A DNA stretch of 39,194 bases, from NCBI GenBank assembly GCA_021323775.1, contig JAJPKK010000176.1, forward strand, positions 1 to 39,194. The letters are read 5' to 3'. The position numbers were made by a program, and so were the translations under genes. Source of the DNA: Hyphomicrobiales bacterium. Its GTDB lineage: Bacteria; Pseudomonadota; Alphaproteobacteria; Rhizobiales; Xanthobacteraceae. Of this stretch, positions 16,897 to 25,602 are shown in pieces (position 1 is the first letter of the stretch; every line of letters starts with the position of its first letter). The notes under the pieces are model-generated. The model did no database searches, had not been told where the DNA came from, and saw nothing but the letters and a program-made list of their open reading frames with translations.

Positions 16897-18387
16897 TCAA
16901 TTCCTCCCTGCACTCCCCGCCCTGGTCCCCGCGATGCGGCCGAACACCGAACCCGCCATCAGGCCCGTTCCGCCCGGATAGTTGAAATAGAACAGACCGC
17001 CGACCAGTTCGCCCGCCGCGTAGAGGCCGCGGATCAACCGGTAGTCGGTGTTGAGCACTTCGCCGTCGGTAGTGATGCGCAGCCCCCCGAACGTGAAGGT
17101 GACGCCGCAGGTCACCGCATAGGCCTCGTAGGGCGGCGCATCGAGCGTGTTCGCCCAATTGCTCTTGTTGATGGCGAGGCCTTCGGTGCATCGGCCGTCC
17201 TTGATGTTGGGGTTGAACGGAATGTCGGTGCGCACCGCCTGGTTCCACTCCGCGACGGTCTTGACGAACTCAGGCGCGTTGACGCCGTCAAGCTTGCCAG
17301 CCAGTTCCTCGATGGTGTTGGCGGTCGCCTTGGTGATCTGCTTGATGCGGTATTCGTCGCGCTGGAGGTGCTTCACCTTCTGGTCGAAAACCTGCCAGGC
17401 GAACTGGCCCGGCTGCTCGAGCACGACCCGGCCATATTTGGCATAGGTGTAGTTGCGGAAGTCAGCGCCTTCGTCGACAAAGCGCCTGCCGTTGGCGTTG
17501 ATCATGATGGAGAACGGATAGGAATGCTTCTGAAACTGGTCGCCGACCGCGAGGTCGCCGAATTCCGGGGCGTTGCGTTCCCACTGCACCGCATGGCAGC
17601 CCGACCAGTTGCCCGCCGGGCTGGCGCCGATCTCCAGCGCCATGCGGATGCCGTCGCCGGCGTTCCAGCGGCTGCCGCGCACCTTCGCGAGGTCCCAGCC
17701 GGCGCCGAGATAGCGGGTGCGCATCTCCGCATTCGCCTCGAAGCCGCCGCAGGCGAGGATCACCGATCGTGAGCGCAGCTCATGCAGGCCGTCATCCTTT
17801 CGGATGCGCACGCCATTGACGCGGCCGTGCTCGTAGATGAGTTCGACGGCGCGGGAGTCGTACCTGATCTTGACGCCGTTCTTGATCGCGGCGTCGGTCA
17901 GCATCTTGACGAGGCCGGGGCCGCCGCCGACCGCCTCCACGGTGAGGCCGCCCCAGAACTTGAACTTGCCGTCGATCTTGAACGCCTGCCGCCCATAGAT
18001 CGGGATCAGGCGGATGCCTTTCGTGGTCATCCATTTGAGCGTGTCGAATGAGCGCGTAACCAGAACCTCGACCAGATCGGGATCAGCGCGGTCCTGGGTG
18101 ACCCGCGCCATATCGTCGAAGAACTGGTCCTGCGTGTAGGCGCCGAAATCGGTGGTGGCGATTTCCTCTTCGGTGAGGTCGGGCACCAGCGCCTTGATGT
18201 CGTCGACGCCGTTGTAGACGACGCGGATCGAGCCCGCGGTGAAGCGGCTGTTGCCGCCGGATTCGTCCTCCGGCGCCGCCTCCAGCATCAGGACGGACGC
18301 GCCCTGCTCGCGCGCGGCCAACGCGGCGCAAAAGGCCGCATTGCCGGCGCCCACCACGATCACGTCAGCCGCCACATCGCTTGTCAT
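16897..18387 (-). CDS. tcuA: FAD-dependent tricarballylate dehydrogenase TcuA-like / fumarate reductase flavoprotein family
   Basis: This 496-residue flavoprotein begins with the FAD-binding motif DVIVVGAGNAAFCAALAARE. ESGGNSRFTAGSIRVVYNG, typical of TcuA-like members, follows near residue 43. The C-terminal block GVTFTFGGLRI, then YRLIRGLYAAGELVGGLFYFNYPGG, is the second flavin-binding region of the fumarate reductase/succinate dehydrogenase flavoprotein family. TcuA oxidises tricarballylate to cis-aconitate together with the membrane electron carrier TcuB. No tcuB or tcuC lies next to it here, so the substrate could be another dicarboxylate or steroid-like compound. The gene is monocistronic as far as seen. 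Confidence 0.85.
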   Translation of the reverse strand: MTSDVAADVIVVGAGNAAFCAALAAREQGASVLMLEAAPEDESGGNSRFTAGSIRVVYNGVDDIKALVPDLTEEEIATTDFGAYTQDQFFDDMARVTQDRADPDLVEVLVTRSFDTLKWMTTKGIRLIPIYGRQAFKIDGKFKFWGGLTVEAVGGGPGLVKMLTDAAIKNGVKIRYDSRAVELIYEHGRVNGVRIRKDDGLHELRSRSVILACGGFEANAEMRTRYLGAGWDLAKVRGSRWNAGDGIRMALEIGASPAGNWSGCHAVQWERNAPEFGDLAVGDQFQKHSYPFSIMINANGRRFVDEGADFRNYTYAKYGRVVLEQPGQFAWQVFDQKVKHLQRDEYRIKQITKATANTIEELAGKLDGVNAPEFVKTVAEWNQAVRTDIPFNPNIKDGRCTEGLAINKSNWANTLDAPPYEAYAVTCGVTFTFGGLRITTDGEVLNTDYRLIRGLYAAGELVGGLFYFNYPGGTGLMAGSVFGRIAGTRAGSAGRN

Positions 18388-18768
18388 TTCCGCCCTCGCG
18401 CATCAGTCCTTCGGGCGATGCATACCAAGGCGGAGACGCCCCCGGCAAGCGAGGGGGAGGGCATGCCCGCCCTGCGGCGGATGATCCGGTTCTTTGCGGC
18501 CGCCTCTGCCTGGGGCGCCGGCGTCTCGCCTGCTCACCCCGGAAGCCGCGAATGCTTCGCCAGGCGCGGCCGCCCGACCTAAGAGGCCCTGCAGCCCGGG
18601 ATGAACGTAAGCGAAAGCCGGGAGCGGCGCCGCCCGGTCGACAGGTCGGCCCCGGATTTCGCTTACGCTCAATCCGGGCCACACGCTGCGCGCACCCTGC
18701 GGGGCCGACGCCGCGCTCCCCGGGAGGCGTGGTCCTCCTCACGCGATCATCGCTCGCCCGATTGCAAT
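18388..18768. other. Repeat-rich intergenic region
   Basis: This is 381 bases with no supported gene. It holds a GC-rich palindromic element near 18440-18480 and an imperfect inverted repeat: GCCCGGGATGAACGTAAGCG starting at 18594, answered by CGCTTACGCTCAATCCGGGC ending at 18679. Confidence 0.6.
18594..18679. repeat. Imperfect inverted repeat of the CCCGGATTTCGCT family
   Basis: Arms 18594-18622 and 18651-18679 are complementary with a few mismatches, around a 28-base loop. Fragments with the same wording (GGATTTCGCTGCGTTCAATTCGGG and similar) occur at about 26850-26890 and 29400-29435, so this is another dispersed element of the genome. Confidence 0.7.
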
Positions 18769-19125
18769 TCACACGCCGCCACCCGGCACGAAGCAGCGGA
18801 TGTAGTACGTATTGTTGCCCTGCGGCACGTACCAGACCACCGCCTCGCCGACCGGATTGCCGGCATTGTAGACGATCGCTTCCGGCGGCACATGTCGCAT
18901 CTCGCCGGCGATCGGCACCCAATAGCCGTCCGGCCGCATGTCGTAATCGGTGCGATGGCCGTCGGCGATATCGCAACAGGGAACGCCGTGCGGGCTGCGC
19001 ACGCTCTTGAACCATGATCGGATGTTGTCGGGAACATCCTTGTATTGACCGTTATCGAAAGCCGATGCGGCCTGCGGCAGGAGCGACAGGGCAGCAATCA
19101 ACGCTCCACGCATGATGATATGCAT
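18769..19125 (-). CDS. Small secreted cysteine-containing protein, paralogue of the gene at 35948
   Basis: This 118-residue protein starts MHIIMRGALIAALSLLPQ, with a signal peptide ending near ASA. The mature part has IRSWFKSVRSPHGVPCCDIADG, the C-terminal YNAGNPVGEAVVWYV, and a final cysteine in YIRCFVPGG. The protein at 35948-36337 shares the same layout (IKEWFENLK, SCCGEAD, YDAGNPTGHGIIF, LCYVTP). Three cysteines are conserved. The start at 19125 is chosen because GAGGAC lies just upstream. The function is unknown; a periplasmic location is likely. Confidence 0.75.
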   Translation of the reverse strand: MHIIMRGALIAALSLLPQAASAFDNGQYKDVPDNIRSWFKSVRSPHGVPCCDIADGHRTDYDMRPDGYWVPIAGEMRHVPPEAIVYNAGNPVGEAVVWYVPQGNNTYYIRCFVPGGGV

Positions 19126-19359
19126 GCTTGCTAGTCCTCGCATGTATTGGCCGCTATTTTCGGAACCGGAACATACGCATCCGGCCGCGCTCAGGCTGCG
19201 GCGGCTCCTGGTGGCGCCTCTCACTGACGCTGCTTACGCCAAAGCGCGAAGCAATAATCGCGCCAACCGTGCCGAGCCCCCGCCGGCGCCAGACTCATGG
19301 CGCGGCGAACATGCTGATCGCGCTACTTTAACATCGGCATCGGACGCGCTGTTTCCTCA

Positions 19360-19422
19360 TCACTTATTGATCACTTTCGATCACTTAATCTTATATTGAT
19401 CACTTTCGATCACTTGATCTTA
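19360..19422. promoter_or_regulatory. AT-rich array of five TCACTT motifs with helical phasing
   Basis: TCACTT begins at 19360, 19371, 19381, 19400 and 19410, so spacings are 11, 10, 19 and 10 bp, close to one or two turns of DNA. Two 28-bp near-identical copies (19366-19393 and 19395-19422, one mismatch) include TTGATCACTTTCGATCACTT. This looks like a multi-site operator. The surrounding DNA is far less GC-rich than the rest. The only thing downstream is the P450 remnant, so its present target gene is unclear. Confidence 0.6.
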
Positions 19423-19523
19423 GTCTGGTCTAATATAAGCGCCTCGATATGCGCGGCGCCCGCGTACGGCACGTTCAAGGACGGATCTGTGTACCGATGT
19501 TTTCCTGATTCGTCGACGGCAGC

Positions 19524-19715
19524 GTGCCGGCCCCAGCCGGCCCGCGCATCTGCATCGGCGCGGGCTTCGCCATGCAGGAAGCGCTTGTCGCCCTCGCGAT
19601 GATCGTGCAGCGCTTCCGCTTTCGCCTCGCCGCCGATGCGAAGGTTGAGCCGGTGGCGTGGATCACGTTGCGGCCCTCGCGCGGCCTGCCGATGCGGCTT
19701 GAGCGGCGGGGGTGA
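19524..19715 (+). pseudogene. C-terminal remnant of a cytochrome P450
   Basis: The frame reads AGPRICIGAGFAMQEALVA, then LAMIVQRFRF, EPVAWITLRPSRGLPMRLE and stop. This is the heme-binding cysteine motif of a P450 (GxRxCxG) followed by the normal end of the protein. Only about 60 residues remain. The upstream bases do not continue as P450 in any frame I can see (FVDGS replaces the usual PFGGG), so the other 85 per cent of the gene is gone. Confidence 0.8.
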
Positions 19716-19790
19716 GCGGGGCGGTTGAGCCGGCTGCGGTGCTCCGGCGGATTCTGATCATCTTGATCTGGTCATATGGAAACGTGCAGG

Positions 19791-19831
19791 GTGGGCACAC
19801 TTCGACAAGCTCGGAGCGAAGCGTGTCCCAC
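19791..19831. repeat. Dispersed inverted repeat (GTGGGCAC type)
   Basis: GTGGGCACACTTCG (19791-19804) faces CGAAGCGTGTCCCAC (19817-19831) with small mismatches and a 12-base loop. This is the form of a short intergenic repeat common in Bradyrhizobium-like genomes (from memory). Confidence 0.6.
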
Positions 19832-20038
19832 CGCCCTCGAAAGGCCGAGCGCCGGCGGGCACGGCGCACCGAGTCGGGCTTGCCCGAGTTCGGCAGTCAG
19901 CAGTTGCCGAAATTGGCAACAGCCGATTTCGGTTGCGGCTTTGCCTACCCTGCAAGTGGTCCCAGTCGACCGGGAATCTCTACGTCCAAAGATGCTTTCT
20001 CCACCGCCGCCTCATCCGGCAACGGCGCGTAACCCAGA

Positions 20039-21463
20039 TCAATCCTCGTAAGTCAGTGGCCGCGCCACATCCTCGAGGCTCTTGCGCTCCGCCGCAACGC
20101 CCCAGAGCCATTGGATGATTCCCGCGCCGATCATGAGGGCCGATCCTGCGAGATAGCCCATGAAGACGCTGACGCGCGAGCCCGTGCCGATCAAAGCACC
20201 AAACAGCCAGGGGCCGATTGCGCCGCCAACGCCGGTGCCGATCGCAAAGAACACCGCAATGGCCAGCGCGCGAATTTCGAGGGGAAAAATCTCGCTCACC
20301 GTCAGATAGGCTGAACTCGCCGCCGCGGAGGCAAAGAAGAAGATGACCATCCAGGCAGCGGTCTGCTGCTCCGCCGTGATCGCGCCGCGTACGAACAGCG
20401 CGCCGCTTATGGCAAGCAATAGCCCCGAAACCGCATAGGTGAGAGCAATCATCGGCCTGCGGCCAACCGTGTCGAATGCCCGCCCCAATATGAGCGGTCC
20501 GAAAAAGTTGCCGGCCGCAAAGGGAAGAATATACAAGCCGACCCGGTCTCTGCCGACCTGGTAGAAATCCGTCAATACGAGCGCATAGGTGAAGAAGATG
20601 GCGTTGTAGAAAAACGCCTGAGCCGCCATCAGCGCAAATCCGACGAGCGTGCGTCGCGGGTAGAGATGGAAGAGCGTCGCCAGGACCTCGCGCAGCGGCG
20701 TATGGCTCCGCCCGCGCAAGCGCGACGGCGGCGCCGTCACCGGCGGGAGCGTGTGGCCGCGGCTGCGGAAGTTTTCTTCGATGGCGTCGACGATCGCCGA
20801 GCCTTCGTCGGCAAGGTTGTGCGTCATCAGCCAGCGCGGGCTCTCGGGTATCCACAGGCGCATGAAATAAATGACGGCAGCGAGCACGGCGCCGACAAAG
20901 AACGCGATGCGCCATCCCTTGTCGGGCGCGAAGAGCGCTGCATCGAGGACGACGACCGAGCTGCCTGAGCCGATTGCGGCGCCGATCCAGAAGCTGCCGT
21001 TAATCGCAAGATCAGTGCGGCCGCGATAGCGCGCGGGGATAAGCTCCTGAATTGTCGAGTTGATGGCGGCATATTCGCCGCCGATCCCTGCGCCGGTAAG
21101 GAACCTGAATGCCGCGAAACTCGCGATGTTCCAGGAGAACGCCGTGGCCGCAGCGAATGTCATGTAGACCGTCAAGGTGATGAAGAAGAGCATTCTGCGG
21201 CCGAGCCGGTCGGTGAGCCAGCCGAAGAACAGCGCGCCGCACACCGCGCCAAGCACATAGGCGGTGCCGGCGAAACCGACATCCGCGCTGGTCAATCGCA
21301 AGCTGCCCCTGATGGCGTCAGCCAGGGTGCCGGCGAGGGTGACCTCCAGGCCGTCGAGAACCCAGGTGATGCCGAGCGCACAGACAACAAGCCAATGAAA
21401 CCGGCCCCATGGCAGCCGGTCCAGACGGGCCGGGATATCGGTTTCGATGATCGTGCTTTCCAT
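20039..21463 (-). CDS. MFS transporter of the sugar/aromatic-acid porter type
   Basis: This 474-residue inner-membrane protein has 12 hydrophobic segments. The loop GWLTDRLGRRMLFF after segment 2 is the MFS signature. The region FRFLTGAGIGGEYAAINS is typical of segment 4 in the sugar porter and aromatic acid:H+ symporter group. PESPRWLM, common in sugar porters, follows the sixth segment. A central loop after segment 6 is of normal size. The substrate cannot be told from sequence. It is not in an operon; the next gene upstream is divergent. Confidence 0.9.
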   Translation of the reverse strand: MESTIIETDIPARLDRLPWGRFHWLVVCALGITWVLDGLEVTLAGTLADAIRGSLRLTSADVGFAGTAYVLGAVCGALFFGWLTDRLGRRMLFFITLTVYMTFAAATAFSWNIASFAAFRFLTGAGIGGEYAAINSTIQELIPARYRGRTDLAINGSFWIGAAIGSGSSVVVLDAALFAPDKGWRIAFFVGAVLAAVIYFMRLWIPESPRWLMTHNLADEGSAIVDAIEENFRSRGHTLPPVTAPPSRLRGRSHTPLREVLATLFHLYPRRTLVGFALMAAQAFFYNAIFFTYALVLTDFYQVGRDRVGLYILPFAAGNFFGPLILGRAFDTVGRRPMIALTYAVSGLLLAISGALFVRGAITAEQQTAAWMVIFFFASAAASSAYLTVSEIFPLEIRALAIAVFFAIGTGVGGAIGPWLFGALIGTGSRVSVFMGYLAGSALMIGAGIIQWLWGVAAERKSLEDVARPLTYED

Positions 21464-21761
21464 CGGCGGGATCGGCAGTCTGCTGGGATCCAGAGCATTT
21501 TCCGGTGACGCTGGACGAGCGCCTCTTCACTTCACCCCGCCGGGGGTTCCCTGCGGGGAGAGATATAGATAGGGCGACGCGGCCACGTGTTTGACTCAAC
21601 CGCATCGAAGGCGGCTTAAAATGATCGGACGTTGCGTCAACGGCTTTTGATATCATTTTGATCCCTGATTCGCTGGCATACAGCGTCAGCCGGGCGTCGG
21701 CTTGCGGGCAAGAATTTGCCCGCGACGTGATACAAACCGTCCCGCGAATCGGAGGGGACAA

Positions 21762-21941
21762 ATGGACCTGAGGCTGGCGGGCTGGCTGATCGTCATCGCG
21801 TTGATCGGCTTCATCGTTATCTACATCATATTCGAACTCGTCGGCAGGGCGTTCGATTTCGCGGAAGCCAATCCCCTGACAGTGGCGATCATATTCCTGA
21901 TAATCCTGGTGATCGTGTTATTCAGCCTTAAGCCGGCTTAA
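21762..21941 (+). CDS. Tiny two-helix membrane protein
   Basis: This 59-residue protein has two membrane segments: LAGWLIVIALIGFIVIYIIF, and TVAIIFLIILVIVLFSL, joined by a short acidic linker (ELVGRAFDFAEANP). A strong ribosome site (CGGAGGGGA) lies 5 bases before the ATG, which supports expression. I do not recognise a family. It is flanked by a dispersed palindromic repeat at its 3' side. Confidence 0.65.
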   Translation: MDLRLAGWLIVIALIGFIVIYIIFELVGRAFDFAEANPLTVAIIFLIILVIVLFSLKPA

Positions 21942-21990
21942 GCCTTTCCGCGAATTAACCGCTTCAGCCGCTGCGCGGCGGCGCAGCAAG

Positions 21991-22031
21991 CTTCCCCTTC
22001 CCCGCCAGGGACCCGCGAGCGGGGGAGGGGG
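21991..22031. repeat. GC-rich dispersed palindrome between convergent genes
   Basis: This is another copy of the CCTTCCCCGC...GCGGGGGAGGGGG family, with an insertion (CAGGGAC) in the middle. It could serve as a bidirectional terminator hairpin between the small membrane gene and the metallo-beta-lactamase-fold gene. Confidence 0.7.
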
Positions 22032-22116
22032 CTGCAAGCGGCGCAGTCATTCTTGAACGGCGCCTCAGACCGTTCCCGGCGCCTTTGCGGCGCCGAAAAC
22101 GGCTGCCTCAGCGGCA

Positions 22117-23004
22117 TCAGATGCCGCGGTTCCAATAGTCGTAATAACGTTCGATATTGCCAGCCAGGTTCTGCTGGTACCCCGCGAGACCCTCGTATTT
22201 CGGCAGCTTGATGTCGCGAATGGCCTCGGCATAGCTCTTGCCGGCGTCGACCGCCTGCTTCACCGCGGCCGAGAGGTCGAGCATGTAGTCGAGGTCGGCC
22301 TTCACATCGTCCTTGTTGCCGATCTGCCGGCCGCCCGCGCCGGGATGGCCGGGGATCAGCCGGTCCCAATCCATGGCGAGGATCTTCTTCATGCTCTCTT
22401 CCTGATCGGGCAGATAGGTGTCGGCCATGATGCGGAACTGGGTGCCGGACAGCGGCAGGAAGTCGACCACGAAGATGATCTTCTCCTTCGGCAGGCGCAT
22501 GATCAACGAGTTGTCGCCGTGATTCTTGCCGAGGTAAAGCAGCTCAAGCGTCGTTCCGCCGAGCTCGATCTTGCCGCCGTCATCGTCGACGACGAAATCG
22601 GGCATGACAACGTCGGGGTTCTTGCGGGCCTCCAGCAGCGACTTCGTGTTTTTGTGGGCGATGAAGACGGCGCCCAGGTCCTTGAACGGCTTGCCGCCGG
22701 CGATATGGTCGAAATGGCTGTGGCTGTAGACGACGTACCTGATCGGGGCCTGGGTGATCTTGCGGATCTCCGCAATGTAGGCGGCTGCTGCCGGCCGCCG
22801 CTCCCCGATCGGGTCGGTGGCGATCACGCCGTCGGGCGTGACGACGAACATCGCCTGATGTCCCTGATAGCGGAAAATGTAGACGCCGTCGGTGCCTTCG
22901 ACCTTGGTGGCCGAGAACGGCGGCGGCGTCGGCGCCTGCGCCGCGGCCGGCAAGGCCGCGATGGCCAACACGCCTGCCAGTAATGCAGTAACGCTACGTG
23001 ACAT
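22117..23004 (-). CDS. Secreted metallo-beta-lactamase-fold hydrolase
   Basis: This 295-residue protein has a signal peptide (MSRSVTALLAGVLAIAAL, cut near AAAQA). The metal-binding motif YSHSHFDHIAGG (93-104) follows. Other ligands are in GKNHGDNS (159-166), the aspartate of FVVDFLP (178-184) and the later PGHPGAGG. This is the glyoxalase II/quinoprotein-relay-like branch of MBL proteins, which act in the periplasm on varied esters. The reaction is not known. AGGAGG lies 6 bases before the ATG at 23004. Confidence 0.9.
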   Translation of the reverse strand: MSRSVTALLAGVLAIAALPAAAQAPTPPPFSATKVEGTDGVYIFRYQGHQAMFVVTPDGVIATDPIGERRPAAAAYIAEIRKITQAPIRYVVYSHSHFDHIAGGKPFKDLGAVFIAHKNTKSLLEARKNPDVVMPDFVVDDDGGKIELGGTTLELLYLGKNHGDNSLIMRLPKEKIIFVVDFLPLSGTQFRIMADTYLPDQEESMKKILAMDWDRLIPGHPGAGGRQIGNKDDVKADLDYMLDLSAAVKQAVDAGKSYAEAIRDIKLPKYEGLAGYQQNLAGNIERYYDYWNRGI

Positions 23005-23481
23005 GGACTCCTCCTGGTTCACTCGGGTAACCCGACCCCGCCCTGCCCGCGGGCGCGGAAGGGCGCTGTTGACCCCGTTCCCCTTTGTGGAGAAGGGGCG
23101 GGCGGTGCGCACGCGAACGGCGCGCGTGCAGGCGTCATGACAGCCAATCCGCCGGCCGGGCTGGGGCTGTCCGACTGCCCGGCGCCGGTCTAGCATGCCA
23201 TGCTTCCGAGCGTCATCCGGAAGTTCGGGCGAAGCGGGATGCTTCCGCGGCAGGCCGCGCTTGCGGTTCGCGCCAGCAGGAATAATCCTTTATAATAACA
23301 CCGCGTTGCCACGACCCCGCGATCTTCCCGCGGGCGGGGAGGTCCGTCGCCTTCTGGCGCGCCAATGCTTTTCGCTCTTTCTGCAAGCGGGAGGTTGAGG
23401 GCGCGGCCAGATCGATTGCCCAAAGCAAGCGGGGGAGGGTAGGGTGAGGGGAGCCGGAGGCGGCCCGCGGACGAGGAAATC
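23005..23481. other. Repeat-rich intergenic region
   Basis: These 477 bases hold no supported gene. There are palindromic GC blocks near 23030-23105, 23317-23345 and 23427-23451 (the last is the AAGCGGGGGAGGG family). A TATAAT-like box occurs in CTTTATAATAAC at about 23290-23300, but it is 180 bp from the next gene and I see no matching -35. Confidence 0.5.
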
Positions 23482-23865
23482 ATGTCAGCTTCTGCCAACA
23501 AGATCGCCGTAGTCGTTTTAATGCTTGGACTGCCGGCCGCCATTGCGCGCGCCGACAGTCCGCCAAAGCTGGATGTCGCACCGAGCTGCGAAGCGGCTGC
23601 GCGCGGCGCCATCTCGGCCGGCCGGGACAAAGACGCCTGCCTGGTCGACGAGCAGGCCGCCGAGAACGTCCTTGGCGAGAACTGGTCGAAATACAACGCG
23701 GCCGACAAGACCCAGTGCATCGGCAACGTGAAGACCGGCGGACCCGCGAGTTACGTCGAACTGTTGTCCTGCCTGGAGATCATGCGGGACGCCAAGGCGA
23801 TTCGCGAGGGCGAACCGCTGCCAACCCCAGGGCAGCCATCAGGCGTGATGCGTCGCCGCAGATGA
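23482..23865 (+). CDS. Small secreted protein upstream of the ABC transporter operon
   Basis: This 127-residue protein has a signal peptide (NKIAVVVLMLGLPAAIARA). The mature domain has four cysteines, in PSCEAAARG, KDACLVDE, KTQCIGNV and LLSCLEIM, which suggests two disulfides in the periplasm. The last 20 residues are Pro/Arg-rich. This type is commonly annotated as hypothetical in Bradyrhizobium-like genomes (from memory). GAGGAAATC precedes the ATG. It ends 8 bp before the ABC ATPase gene, so it may be the first gene of that operon. Confidence 0.75.
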   Translation: MSASANKIAVVVLMLGLPAAIARADSPPKLDVAPSCEAAARGAISAGRDKDACLVDEQAAENVLGENWSKYNAADKTQCIGNVKTGGPASYVELLSCLEIMRDAKAIREGEPLPTPGQPSGVMRRRR

Positions 23866-23873
23866 GGACCTGA

Positions 23874-24689
23874 ATGGCGGGCGGAGGGAGTGCCGAGATT
23901 GCGATTGGCGCACGCGCGGCCAGCAAGCTGTTCCTGGACGGCGCGGTGGTGGCGTTCCGCCAGCTCACGCTCGACGTTCGCCGTCAGGAAATCCTGTGCA
24001 TTGTCGGACCGAGCGGGTGCGGCAAGACAACCCTCCTGCGCTGCATCGCCGGCCTGATCGATCTCAGCGCCGGCGAACTCCTGGTGTTCGGCAACAAGCT
24101 CGCGGGGCCGCCCGCCGGCGTCGCTATGGTGTTCCAGCATTTCGGGCTGCTGCCCTGGAAGACCGTCTTTCAGAACGCGGCGTTCGGACTTGCCATGGCG
24201 GGTGCGCCTTCATCCAAAATCGATGAGCGGGTGCGGCACTATCTCGACCTTGTGGGTCTCGCCGGGTTCGAAAAGCAGTATCCCTATCAGCTCTCAGGCG
24301 GCATGCAGCAGCGCGTCGGCCTCGTCCGCGCGCTCGCCGTCAATCCGTCGATCCTTCTGATGGACGAACCATTCGCGGCGCTCGACGCCCAGACCCGCGA
24401 AATCCTCCAGGACGAGCTGCTGCAGCTCATGCAGCGGCCCGAGGAGCGCAAGACGATGGTGTTCATCACCCATTCGATCGACGAGGCAATCATCCTGGGC
24501 GATCGCGTCGCCGTGATGACCGCGCGGCCCGGCCGCATCAAGGAGGTGCTGGAGCTTCCGTTCGGCCGTCCGCGCGATGTCGAGGCCGTGCGCGCCGATC
24601 CGCGATTTGCCGAACTGCGCGCCCACATCTGGCGGCAATTGCACACGGCGCGCCCGCGGCTTGCGACGCCCGCAAGCGAGGTGGCCTGA
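23874..24689 (+). CDS. ABC transporter ATP-binding protein (nitrate/sulfonate/taurine type)
   Basis: This 271-residue cytoplasmic ATPase has Walker A GPSGCGKTT (45-53), the Q-loop in MVFQHFGLLPW, signature LSGGMQQRVGLVRALA, Walker B ILLMDEPFAALD and the H-loop in VFITHSID. The closest families are SsuB/TauB/NrtD and ThiZ. It powers import through the permease that follows 2 bp downstream. The paired binding proteins further down point to uptake of a small organic anion or amine. Confidence 0.94.
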   Translation: MAGGGSAEIAIGARAASKLFLDGAVVAFRQLTLDVRRQEILCIVGPSGCGKTTLLRCIAGLIDLSAGELLVFGNKLAGPPAGVAMVFQHFGLLPWKTVFQNAAFGLAMAGAPSSKIDERVRHYLDLVGLAGFEKQYPYQLSGGMQQRVGLVRALAVNPSILLMDEPFAALDAQTREILQDELLQLMQRPEERKTMVFITHSIDEAIILGDRVAVMTARPGRIKEVLELPFGRPRDVEAVRADPRFAELRAHIWRQLHTARPRLATPASEVA

Positions 24690-24691
24690 CA

Positions 24692-25564
24692 ATGAGCGTC
24701 GACGCCCGCGATATTCCCCACCCCCCGCTTGCGGGGGAGGGGGCCGCCGACCTCAACGAGGATCGCGCACGCGCCCATGCGGTCGCGGCCGGGCGGCGCC
24801 GGCGCCGGCAATTGGCGGAAGTCGCGATCCGGATTGCTTCGCTCGCCGCGGTGCTGTCGATCTGGGAGTTCTTCGGCGCGAGAATCGATCCGGTGCTGTT
24901 CACGACGCCGAGCAAGGTCGCGGTCGCGGCCGTCGGCATGATCGGCAGCGGCGAGCTATGGAACTATCTGTGGCCGAGCCTTGTCGTTCTGATGCTCGGC
25001 TTGAGTTCCGCGGCCGTCATCGGCATCGCGGTCGGCCTGCTGCTGGCGCGGTTCTGGGTGCTCGATGTGGCGCTCGGAGTCTACATCACCTTCCTTTACT
25101 CGACGCCGAGCGTCGCGCTCGTTCCCCTGATCGTGCTGTGGGCCGGCTTCGAGACCACCGCCAAGGTGATCATCCTGTTCCTGTTCGCGTTCTTCCCGAT
25201 GGCCATCAATACCTATCAGGGCGTGAAGAACGTCGATCCGCGCCTGATCGAAGTTGGACGCGCATTCCGCTGCAGCGAGCGCCAGCTCTGGCTCAACATC
25301 GTGCTGCCGGGGGCGTTGCCGTTCATCGTCACCGGCTTGCGCCTCGCGGTCGGCCGCGGGCTGATCGGCATGGTGCTGGCCGACCTCTATACGGCAATCT
25401 CGGGCATCGGCTATCTGATCGTGCGGACCGCCTCGACCTACCAGGTCGACAAGATGTTCGTGCCGATCATGACGCTCGGGATCCTGGGCGTCACCCTGAC
25501 GGCGCTGCTGCGCGTGCTGGAGATCAAGGTGGCGCCATGGACGGCGGCCGCCCAGGGGGACTAG
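24692..25564 (+). CDS. ABC transporter permease (SsuC/TauC type)
   Basis: This 290-residue inner-membrane protein has about six membrane segments. The EAA loop that contacts the ATPase reads EVGRAFRCSERQLWLNIVLPG. Oddly, the N-terminal residues around IPHPPLAGEGA are encoded by a copy of the GC-rich palindromic element (24718-24741) that is normally intergenic. The element lies in frame within the cytoplasmic N-terminus, before the first membrane segment, so it should be tolerated. A later start could bypass it, but no good one is visible. The 2-bp spacing shows coupling to the ATPase gene. Confidence 0.92.
   Translation: MSVDARDIPHPPLAGEGAADLNEDRARAHAVAAGRRRRRQLAEVAIRIASLAAVLSIWEFFGARIDPVLFTTPSKVAVAAVGMIGSGELWNYLWPSLVVLMLGLSSAAVIGIAVGLLLARFWVLDVALGVYITFLYSTPSVALVPLIVLWAGFETTAKVIILFLFAFFPMAINTYQGVKNVDPRLIEVGRAFRCSERQLWLNIVLPGALPFIVTGLRLAVGRGLIGMVLADLYTAISGIGYLIVRTASTYQVDKMFVPIMTLGILGVTLTALLRVLEIKVAPWTAAAQGD
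24718..24741. repeat. Palindromic element inside the permease coding region
   Basis: CCCCGCTTGCGGGGGAGGGG is the same core as at 664-776 and, less exactly, at 34540-34602. Here it is translated as HPPLAGEG. Confidence 0.8.
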
Positions 25565-25602
25565 AGTAGGACTTTGCGTCGACTTTGCGTAGTCGACTTT
25601 GC

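Larger units (their letters stand above)
19126..20038. other. Long intergenic region with a phased repeat array and a gene remnant
   Basis: No intact gene is seen in these 913 bases. Contents from left to right are: a neutral stretch, the AT-rich phased TCACTT array (19360-19422), a cytochrome P450 remnant (19524-19715), a dispersed inverted repeat (19791-19831), and a small perfect hairpin GTTGCC-GAAATT-GGCAAC near 19903-19920. Confidence 0.6.
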
